NCBI GenBank assembly: GCA_934196125.1
Contig: CAKPVT010000026.1
Span: forward strand, 1-28,380
Length of the DNA: 28,380 bases
DNA from: an uncultured Streptococcus sp.
GTDB lineage: Bacteria > Bacillota > Bacilli > Lactobacillales > Streptococcaceae
Reading direction: 5' to 3'
In this document: one piece after another, positions 22,466 to 28,380 of the stretch
How the letters are laid out: the number at the start of each line of letters is the position of its first letter
Position numbering within the stretch: the first letter of the stretch is position 1
Translations under genes and position numbers: made by a program
The notes under the pieces: model-generated
Database searches by the model: none
Seen by the model: only the letters and a program-made list of their open reading frames with translations
What the model was told of the DNA's origin: nothing

Positions 22466-24790
22466 TTAGTTGCTGCTACTTGTTGTGATAGATGAATTAC
22501 TCAACAAACCTTCCCAAGCTTTTGTATAATCACTATCTGTACCACCAATAGCAAATTTATAAGTCATTGTACCCGCACCATTCTTAGCCCAGTAACTTGT
22601 CGTTGTTTCACCACTCACAGTAAGCGAACGACCATTGACCGTCACCGTACCAGGCTGTAAACCTGTTGCTTTAAGAACAGTTGATTTGATAACACTTGAA
22701 GACAAACTATATTTCTTATCAACACCTAAGACACTTGAATCAGCACTATAGATAGCATTAACCAAATAAGCCATGTATTGCGAGTTATAATTATATCCTG
22801 CTGCATCAGGTAAAGAAGTATTGTCGTCATTACCTGCCCAACCACCAAGCGTTACTTTCGGTGTTGATAGCACAAGCCACACGTCTGTATAATTGTCAGT
22901 TGTACCGGTTTTACCTGTCCAATCTGCACTAGCGGCTGTCGCATTTAAACTCTTTAAATCTGCATAAAATTTTGTCGTACCACCACCAGCAATAACTTCT
23001 TTTAATAACTGATTTAAAATGCTAGCCGTTGCTTCAGAAAAGACACGTACAGGATTAGCTTTATGTTGATAAATAACATTACCTTGACTATCTGTGATAC
23101 TATCAACCATATAACCTTTCAAGTAAACACCTCCATTTGAAATCATTTGGTAAGCATTAACTTGTTGAAGAACCGTTGTCTCAATTCCTCCGCCTAAAGG
23201 CAAGCTTTCAATAGAATAATCATCAATATCATATCCCATTTTCTTCATGTAAGATTCAACATCAACGTCATCATTGAGCAACATTTGATACGTCCAATAA
23301 GCCGGAATATTCCATGACGTATTCAAAGCCTCTTGGAGAGTAACCATTGCCGTTCCCTCTTCGCGACCGTGCATGATTGACTGACCACTAGAGAAAGTTG
23401 TCGGATAGTTAGATAACATACTAGCACTACCTAAAAGCCCTTGGTCAATAGCAATCCCATATGCGATAATCGGCTTAATACTTGACCCTGGCGACCTCGC
23501 AGTATCAAGCGCATGGTTGTTCTGGTTAGTTGAATAATCCCGTCCACCAATAAAGCCTAAAATAGCTCCAGTAGAATTATCCATCAAGACATTACCAACC
23601 TCAACTGTTTGAGAACTTCCTTGGTCAAGCGTGCTACCATACTGTGCCACAGCATTCTGCATGGTATTATAAACATCTTTATCAATCGTTGTTTTAACGG
23701 TATACCCCCCCTGTTGCAACGCTTCTAAAGACAATTTTTGGTAAAATTCCTTCGTTGAATCATTTTTTAGTTCTTGTTCAGAAACACCATTTTGCTCAAC
23801 CAAATAATCATACATGATATCCTGCGCTTCTTCTAAAACAGCATAATAAAGGAAATCATGCTCACTCGTTGTTGTCGATTCAGGTTGAATGAAATCCTGA
23901 CTAACATCATAAGCCTTATATTCCTCATATTCAGCTTTAGTCAAATAGCCTGCGCGATATATATTGTAAAGGACATCTTGCTGACGAGACAAACCATAAG
24001 CCATATCCTCCTCGTCTTTCAACTGCCCTGTAGCTGTGTATGGGGAATAGACAATCGGACTTTGTGGCAAACCAGCCAAAAATGCCGCTTGTGGAATTGT
24101 CAAATCACTGGCCGAAACGCCAAAAATACCTTGCGCTGCTTCCTCAATCCCAGCAATATTTTCACCTTTATTATTACGTCCGAATGGAGAGACATTAAGA
24201 TAATCAGTCAAAATCTCATCTTTACTCAAATAACGTTCCAGCGCTAATGCGTAGATAATTTCGCGTGATTTACGTTTAAAGGTTGGATCGTCTCCCAAAA
24301 TTTGTTGTTTAATCAACTGTTGCGTAAGAGTTGACCCACCACTTGTCTCACCCAAACCAAGCACTGAAGCCAAGGTTGCACGAAAAACAGCTTTTGGAAC
24401 AACACCATCATGGCTCTCAAAATTTTCATCCTCAGTCGCAATAATGGCTTTTTTAACATTGTCTGAAATCTCGTCGCTTTCAACAGGTGTTCGCAACAAA
24501 TCAGTATCAATACTTGCAATCGAACTACCATCAGAATACGACATCTCTGAAATCCTAGTCAAAGATGTTACCTGACTAACCAGACTTTCCTTGCTAGGAA
24601 CTTTGACAGAATCAATCTGACTCACAAGATAACCAAAAGCAGTACCCGCCCCTAACATCCCAAACAGGATAATAATAATATAAAAAAAGTCGGTTAATAA
24701 TTTCACTGTTCTTAAAGCAACCGAACCCAAATCTATAACACTAAGTTTCTGGTGATTTGTTTTTTTCTTTTCCTTGTTTCTCTTAAACAT
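22466..24790 (-). CDS. pbp1b: Penicillin-binding protein 1B, bifunctional
   Basis: This 774-residue class A PBP polymerises and crosslinks peptidoglycan at the outer membrane face. It has a basic cytoplasmic tail and a membrane helix at about residues 33-55. The GT51 domain has EDENFESHDG (Glu120) and GGSTLTQQ (151-158). The transpeptidase domain has SSIK (Ser436 nucleophile), SWN (492-494) and KTGT (627-630), and the Ser/Thr-rich tail ends in SNSSITTSSSN. All catalytic motifs are intact. ATG 24790 has GAGGT 6 bases upstream. The predicted transcript begins only about 10 bases before the start codon. It is divergent from tyrS. Confidence 0.96.
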   Translation of the reverse strand: MFKRNKEKKKTNHQKLSVIDLGSVALRTVKLLTDFFYIIIILFGMLGAGTAFGYLVSQIDSVKVPSKESLVSQVTSLTRISEMSYSDGSSIASIDTDLLRTPVESDEISDNVKKAIIATEDENFESHDGVVPKAVFRATLASVLGLGETSGGSTLTQQLIKQQILGDDPTFKRKSREIIYALALERYLSKDEILTDYLNVSPFGRNNKGENIAGIEEAAQGIFGVSASDLTIPQAAFLAGLPQSPIVYSPYTATGQLKDEEDMAYGLSRQQDVLYNIYRAGYLTKAEYEEYKAYDVSQDFIQPESTTTSEHDFLYYAVLEEAQDIMYDYLVEQNGVSEQELKNDSTKEFYQKLSLEALQQGGYTVKTTIDKDVYNTMQNAVAQYGSTLDQGSSQTVEVGNVLMDNSTGAILGFIGGRDYSTNQNNHALDTARSPGSSIKPIIAYGIAIDQGLLGSASMLSNYPTTFSSGQSIMHGREEGTAMVTLQEALNTSWNIPAYWTYQMLLNDDVDVESYMKKMGYDIDDYSIESLPLGGGIETTVLQQVNAYQMISNGGVYLKGYMVDSITDSQGNVIYQHKANPVRVFSEATASILNQLLKEVIAGGGTTKFYADLKSLNATAASADWTGKTGTTDNYTDVWLVLSTPKVTLGGWAGNDDNTSLPDAAGYNYNSQYMAYLVNAIYSADSSVLGVDKKYSLSSSVIKSTVLKATGLQPGTVTVNGRSLTVSGETTTSYWAKNGAGTMTYKFAIGGTDSDYTKAWEGLLSNSSITTSSSN

Positions 24791-24807
24791 TCTAATACCT
24801 CATTAAT

Positions 24808-24816
24808 ATTATACCA
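24808..24816 (-). promoter_or_regulatory. pbp1b promoter, extended -10
   Basis: Minus strand TGGTATAAT, TATAAT at 24808-24813, preceded by a poor -35. The start codon is only 18 bases away. Confidence 0.65.
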
Positions 24817-24851
24817 AACTTTGATAAAGCTTGCATAGAAGTACCGCTTTT

Positions 24852-24860
24852 TGATATAAT
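24852..24860 (+). promoter_or_regulatory. tyrS promoter, extended -10
   Basis: TGATATAAT, TATAAT at 24855-24860; TTGCAT 18 bases upstream is a weak -35. Confidence 0.65.
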
Positions 24861-24883
24861 AGCCTGTAAACTACAATATATCA

Positions 24884-24926
24884 TTGAGGTAGAGTTAACT
24901 TAGCTAGAAATTACTATTAACCTCAA
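24884..24926 (+). promoter_or_regulatory. Stem in the tyrS leader
   Basis: TTGAGGT (24884-24890) pairs with ACCTCAA (24920-24926), followed by AATTTTAAG. The leader is only about 83 bases, and no T-box motif is seen, so this may be a weak hairpin only. Confidence 0.3.
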
Positions 24927-24949
24927 AATTTTAAGTAAGGAGAAAGCTC

Positions 24950-26206
24950 GTGAACATATTCGAAGAACTCAAAGAACGTGGCTTAGTTTTTCAAACTACT
25001 GATGAAGAAGCTCTTATCAAAGCATTAACAGAAGGGCAAGTATCCTATTATACTGGTTATGATCCTACAGCTGATAGCTTACACCTTGGTCACCTCGTTG
25101 CTATTTTAACATCACGCCGCCTGCAATTAGCAGGGCATAAACCATATGCTCTTGTTGGAGGGGCTACTGGACTTATCGGCGACCCATCATTCAAAGATGC
25201 TGAACGCAGTCTTCAAACTAAAGAAACTGTTGACGGCTGGGTAACTAAGATTCAAAATCAATTATCACGTTTCCTTGATTTCGAAAATGGTGACAACAAA
25301 GCCGTTATGGTAAACAACTACGATTGGTTTGGCAATGTCAGTTTCATTGACTTCCTACGTGATGTCGGAAAATACTTTACTGTCAATGCTATGATGAGTA
25401 AAGAATCCGTTAAAAAACGTATCGAAACTGGCATCTCATACACTGAATTCGCCTACCAAATCATGCAAGGTTACGATTTCTATGAATTAAATGACAAATA
25501 CAACGTTACCTTGCAAATCGGTGGTTCAGACCAATGGGGAAATATGACTGCTGGTACAGAGTTGCTACGCCGCAAAGCTGATAAAACAGGGCATGTCATG
25601 ACCGTACCACTCATCACTGATTCAACAGGTAAAAAATTCGGTAAATCTGAAGGAAATGCTGTTTGGCTTGATGCTGAAAAAACATCTCCATACGAAATGT
25701 ACCAATTCTGGCTCAACGTTATGGATGACGACGCTGTTCGCTTCTTGAAAATCTTCACATTCCTTTCACTAGAAGAAATTGCTGAAATAGAAGAAGAATT
25801 CAACGCAGCTCGTCACGAACGCTTAGCACAAAAAATCTTAGCACGCGAAGTTGTCACACTTGTTCACGGCGAAGCAGCTTACAAACAAGCCCTTAAAATC
25901 ACTGAACAACTCTTCGCCGGAAACATCAAAAGCCTTTCAGCAAAAGAATTGAAACAAGGTCTAAACAATGTTCCTAACTACTCTGTTCAAGCAGACAATA
26001 ACCGTAATATCGTTGAAATTCTTGTAGCCGCAAAAATCTCACCATCAAAACGTCAAGCACGTGAAGACGTTCAAAATGGTGCCATCTACATCAATGGTGA
26101 ACGTATCCAAGATTTAGACTACATACTTTCTGACGACGATAAAATCGATAACGAACTAACAGTTATCCGTCGCGGTAAGAAAAAATACTTCGTGTTAACA
26201 TACTAA
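24950..26206 (+). CDS. tyrS: Tyrosyl-tRNA synthetase
   Basis: This 418-residue class I synthetase charges tRNA-Tyr. The Rossmann domain shows YYTGYDPTADSLHLGHL (HIGH motif as HLGH) and the specificity region QIGGSDQWGN. The KMSKS loop appears as KFGKS within TGKKFGKSEGNA. The C-terminal S4 RNA-binding domain includes PSKRQAREDVQNGAIYINGE. The start is GTG at 24950 with AAGGAG 7 bases upstream. It is the only plus-strand gene, between divergent pbp1b and convergent adcB. Confidence 0.98.
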   Translation: MNIFEELKERGLVFQTTDEEALIKALTEGQVSYYTGYDPTADSLHLGHLVAILTSRRLQLAGHKPYALVGGATGLIGDPSFKDAERSLQTKETVDGWVTKIQNQLSRFLDFENGDNKAVMVNNYDWFGNVSFIDFLRDVGKYFTVNAMMSKESVKKRIETGISYTEFAYQIMQGYDFYELNDKYNVTLQIGGSDQWGNMTAGTELLRRKADKTGHVMTVPLITDSTGKKFGKSEGNAVWLDAEKTSPYEMYQFWLNVMDDDAVRFLKIFTFLSLEEIAEIEEEFNAARHERLAQKILAREVVTLVHGEAAYKQALKITEQLFAGNIKSLSAKELKQGLNNVPNYSVQADNNRNIVEILVAAKISPSKRQAREDVQNGAIYINGERIQDLDYILSDDDKIDNELTVIRRGKKKYFVLTY

Positions 26207-26220
26207 TTAGCACAATCTTT

Positions 26221-26248
26221 ACAGGCACCATTGGGTGTCTGTTTTTTA
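26221..26248 (+). terminator. tyrS terminator
   Basis: ACAGGCACC/GGTGTCTGT, a 9-bp stem (one G-U) with a 4-base loop, then six T's. It begins 14 bases after the tyrS stop. Confidence 0.88.
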
Positions 26249-26255
26249 TAACAGC

Positions 26256-26282
26256 AAAAAAGAGGGGCGGCTCCTCTTTTTT
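26256..26282. terminator. Bidirectional terminator between tyrS and adcB
   Basis: AAAAAAGAGG/CCTCTTTTTT around GGCGGCT, with A- and T-runs on both sides. It works on either strand and reaches into the adcB stop codon (26281-26283). Confidence 0.82.
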
Positions 26283-27099
26283 AGCTATTACGATGAAGAA
26301 TCATATTAAATAAATTCACCAAAAGGAAAATTCCCACAAAAATAACCGTAATGGTTGCACTCGCAGGTGTTTCCCAGTAGTAAGACGTGATAATACCAGC
26401 CACCATACCAATAAAACCAACGATTACGCCAATAAGAATGACTGATTTAAAATTCTTCCCCAAGCGCATAGCAATACTTGCTGGCAAAACCATAATCGTT
26501 GAAACTAAAAGAGCTCCAGCCGCAGGAATTGTCAAAGCAATCGCAATCCCTGTCACAATATTAAAGAGAACAGACATTAAACGGACAGGCAAACCATCAA
26601 CAAAAGCGGTCTCCTCATCAAATGTCAAAATGTACATCGGTCTAATAAATAAAATCGTTAGAAGCACAACAACAACTGCAATGGCAAACAACGCAATTAC
26701 CTGCACCATATTTATCGTAATAATCGAACCAAACAAATATTGATCCAAATTAACACTACTACCATTTTCAGACTTACTCGTCACAATCAACGAAATCGCC
26801 AAACCAAGCGACATTAAAATAGCTGTTGAAATTTCAACATAATGCTTATAAACCGTCTGCAAGTACTCCAAAATAACCGCAGCAATCGTGACAATAAGAA
26901 TCGTTGACCAAGTTGTTGAAGTCCCAAGCAAAATGCCTAAGGCAACACCGGCCAAAGAAACGTGGCTAAGCGTATCACTCATTAAACTTTGATGACGTAG
27001 GATAAGGAAAATTCCTAAAATTGGGGCAAAAATACTAATAGCAATTACTGCCATAATAGCACGTTGCATAAAATCATAAGAAAATATTTCAATCAACAT
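26281..27099 (-). CDS. adcB: Zinc ABC transporter permease
   Basis: This 272-residue ZnuB-family permease has about eight membrane helices, starting FMQRAIMAVIAISIFAPILG. The family segment ILRHQSLMSDTLSHVSLAGVA near residue 35-55 and the later VDGLPVRLM are clear. It forms the membrane channel for AdcC. It overlaps adcC by 11 bases, showing one operon. The binding protein AdcA is not in this window; after adcB comes a terminator, so adcA must lie elsewhere, as I recall for S. pyogenes. Confidence 0.94.
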   Translation of the reverse strand: MLIEIFSYDFMQRAIMAVIAISIFAPILGIFLILRHQSLMSDTLSHVSLAGVALGILLGTSTTWSTILIVTIAAVILEYLQTVYKHYVEISTAILMSLGLAISLIVTSKSENGSSVNLDQYLFGSIITINMVQVIALFAIAVVVVLLTILFIRPMYILTFDEETAFVDGLPVRLMSVLFNIVTGIAIALTIPAAGALLVSTIMVLPASIAMRLGKNFKSVILIGVIVGFIGMVAGIITSYYWETPASATITVIFVGIFLLVNLFNMILHRNS

Positions 27100-27799
27100 C
27101 AGTAGCCCCTTTCACATCAGTACCATGCACATTAAAACAACGCCATGGCATCTTTTGATTACGTACCAAATGAATGTTACGGTCAGCATAATGTTTTACC
27201 TCATCTGGATTATGAGTAATCATTAAAACAGACTTTCCATGTTTATGCGCACTATGATGCATCAACTCATAAAAAGTTTCTGTCGTTCCAGCATCCATAC
27301 CAGTAGTTGGTTCATCCAAAATAAAAATATCAGGATCAGATGCAAAAATTCTAGCAATAACAACACGCTGTTTTTGCCCACCTGACAAACTACCAATTCT
27401 CTTATGACGATTTTCCCACATGCCAACAGATTCTAAGCTAATCTTGACATGCTCGTCATCATGCTTGGTCAGACGACGAAACCAACCATTCCTTGGATAA
27501 CGCCCTGATTTCACAAATTCATAAACCGTTGATGGAAAACCTGCGTTAAAACTCGCAATTTGCTGTGGTAAATAAGCAATGCGGAGCTTCTTACCCTCTT
27601 TATTCGTTTTTGAAATGGTTACTTGACCACTCTTTAGTGTCAAAATACCTAATGTCGCCTTTACCAACGTAGATTTGGCAGCACCGTTTTCACCTGTTAA
27701 AGTGACAAATTCTCCACTATCAAGATGATAGTTAATTCCTTCTAAAACTGGCTCGTTATCATATTGAAAAGACAAATCTTCTACAGTAATATATCTCAT
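27089..27799 (-). CDS. adcC: Zinc ABC transporter ATPase
   Basis: This 236-residue ABC ATPase has Walker A GENGAAKS (36-43), Q-loop LPQQ (77-80), signature LSGGQ (138-142) and Walker B FILDE (159-163), with switch His in MITHNP. Walker A has Ala where most ABC proteins have Gly before the Lys (GAAKST), which I recall as normal for AdcC. The C-terminal tail ends GTDVKGATDVD. ATG overlaps the adcR stop as ATGA. Confidence 0.95.
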   Translation of the reverse strand: MRYITVEDLSFQYDNEPVLEGINYHLDSGEFVTLTGENGAAKSTLVKATLGILTLKSGQVTISKTNKEGKKLRIAYLPQQIASFNAGFPSTVYEFVKSGRYPRNGWFRRLTKHDDEHVKISLESVGMWENRHKRIGSLSGGQKQRVVIARIFASDPDIFILDEPTTGMDAGTTETFYELMHHSAHKHGKSVLMITHNPDEVKHYADRNIHLVRNQKMPWRCFNVHGTDVKGATDVD

Positions 27800-28242
27800 T
27801 CTCGCCCTTCTAACTCATCTGAAAAGACCTTCAAAAATCGTGCAATAACGTCTTGTTCGTCTTCAGAAAACTGGTTAAATAAATTTTTATAAACAGCCAA
27901 TGTTGCATCATGATGATGCGTATGCTCCTTGGCAACTGGCTTAGCAATGTCTGTCAATTCAAAATAGGTCACTCGCGCATCCTCTTTATTTTTCACAGAC
28001 GCTAACATTCCTTGACTCACCAAATACTTAATTGCCTTCGTTACTGCCGCCTGACTAATATTCAAACGTTTTGCCAAATCAGAATTTGTCAAACGTTCAT
28101 GTGACAGAAGCATTAAGATATGCTCTTGAGTATTTGTTATGGCTACACCACTCTGACAATCACCAAACAACAATTCATGCTGATTTTCTGATTTCAACAA
28201 AATTTGATTTACTAACTTATCTACTTGCTTCTCTAGCTGCAT
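27796..28242 (-). CDS. adcR: Zinc-responsive MarR-family regulator AdcR
   Basis: This 148-residue winged-helix repressor, with zinc bound, blocks zinc-uptake genes. All metal ligands known for pneumococcal AdcR appear shifted by one residue: site 1 Glu23, His41, His107, His111; site 2 Cys29, Glu40, Glu106. The recognition helix lies in NISQAAVTKAIKYLVSQG (61-78), followed by the wing. ATG 28242 has GAGGTG upstream. An AdcR operator overlaps the promoter, so it controls itself. First gene of adcRCB. Confidence 0.97.
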   Translation of the reverse strand: MQLEKQVDKLVNQILLKSENQHELLFGDCQSGVAITNTQEHILMLLSHERLTNSDLAKRLNISQAAVTKAIKYLVSQGMLASVKNKEDARVTYFELTDIAKPVAKEHTHHHDATLAVYKNLFNQFSEDEQDVIARFLKVFSDELEGRE

Positions 28243-28260
28243 ATTTCACACCTCATTTCA

Positions 28261-28272
28261 TTAACCAGTTAA
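28261..28272 (-). promoter_or_regulatory. AdcR operator (zinc box)
   Basis: TTAACCAGTTAA matches the AdcR consensus TTAACYRGTTAA at all positions. It starts at the last base of the -10 and covers the transcription start, fitting repression. Confidence 0.92.
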
Positions 28273-28300
28273 TTATATCAAAAACTAAAAAAAGAATCAA
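28272..28300 (-). promoter_or_regulatory. adcR promoter
   Basis: TTGATT (28295-28300), a 17-base spacer, TATAAT (28272-28277). The -35 is the last native-looking sequence before the insertion-sequence end. Confidence 0.8.
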
Positions 28301-28380
28301 TGACTGTACTGACCCCAAAAAGTTGGACAAAAAATATTAGTGAAAGGATTTAGTTCTGTATTGCACAGGACTAAGTCCTT
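28301..28380. mobile_element. Partial IS3-family insertion-sequence end
   Basis: TGTACTGACCCCAAAAAGTTGGACAA (from 28305) resembles, from memory, terminal inverted repeats of IS150/IS861-type IS3-family elements, which start with TG. A 16-bp subterminal hairpin follows (28344-28359 with 28365-28380, two G-U pairs, loop ATTGC), typical of a terminator inside an IS end. No transposase is in the window because it ends here. The exact edge (28301 or 28305) and the target duplication cannot be set. Confidence 0.6.

Noticed and set aside
24861..24949. T-box riboswitch before tyrS
   Set aside because: The leader is under 90 bases and has no T-box sequence or specifier-stem layout.
27670..27700. Defective Walker A in AdcC (GAAKST)
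   Set aside because: As I recall, the Ala is normal for streptococcal AdcC, and the Lys and Ser of the P-loop are intact.
1..28380. CRISPR array, tRNA, rRNA or phage genes
   Set aside because: No regular repeats with spacers, no tRNA-like cloverleaf ends and no phage-type proteins were seen on either strand.

Overview
The window reads as a chromosomal segment of a low-GC streptococcus. The AT-rich codon use, TGNTATAAT promoters, comGA-GG operon, rpoB/rpoC, adcRCB and pur genes fit this. The competence peptide found here, with its double tryptophan, points to the Streptococcus bovis/equinus complex (gallolyticus, infantarius, equinus) or a close relative. The species call is inference. Almost everything lies on the minus strand, so the biological order runs from high to low coordinates. 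Only tyrS is on the plus strand. No tRNA, rRNA, CRISPR array or intact transposase was seen.

Right end (28380 to 22100): a partial insertion-sequence end sits directly beside the adcR promoter. adcR-adcC-adcB (zinc uptake control, ATPase, permease) follows, with a perfect AdcR operator. A bidirectional terminator separates it from convergent tyrS. tyrS and pbp1b (penicillin-binding protein 1B) are divergent, each with an extended -10 promoter. The 342-bp pbp1b-rpoB gap holds a strong promoter and a terminator-like hairpin that would sit inside the rpoB leader. rpoB and rpoC follow.

Middle (14600 to 8200): a DUF1033 gene ends in a strong terminator. Just downstream is a perfect SigX (ComX) CIN-box, TACGAATA, driving comGA-GB-GC-GD-GE-GF-GG, the competence pilus operon. 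A class I methyltransferase and ackA (acetate kinase) follow.

Accessory piece (8200 to 6500): a small XRE regulator with a consensus promoter and direct-repeat operator candidates leads a mini-operon. The operon holds a frameshifted small membrane gene, a second membrane protein and a CPBP-family (Abi/bacteriocin-immunity type) membrane protease homologue, and ends in a terminator.

Left part (6500 to 1): a ComR-type regulator is followed by a 22-bp ComR box that overlaps its own stop codon. Next comes a 15-codon comS gene, too short for ordinary gene callers, encoding MLKIFSIVITGWWGL. A strong terminator closes this unit. After it come a PurBox-like site and purD-DUF523-purE-purK-small ORF, with overlapping genes, then purB behind its own promoter and an odd structured leader.

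Together the window holds both ends of the competence circuit within about 9 kb. ComS/ComR (5385-6408) should switch on sigX, located elsewhere, and SigX should switch on comG (10540-14154) through the CIN-box. The most valuable single item is the complete comR-ECom box-comS-terminator unit.
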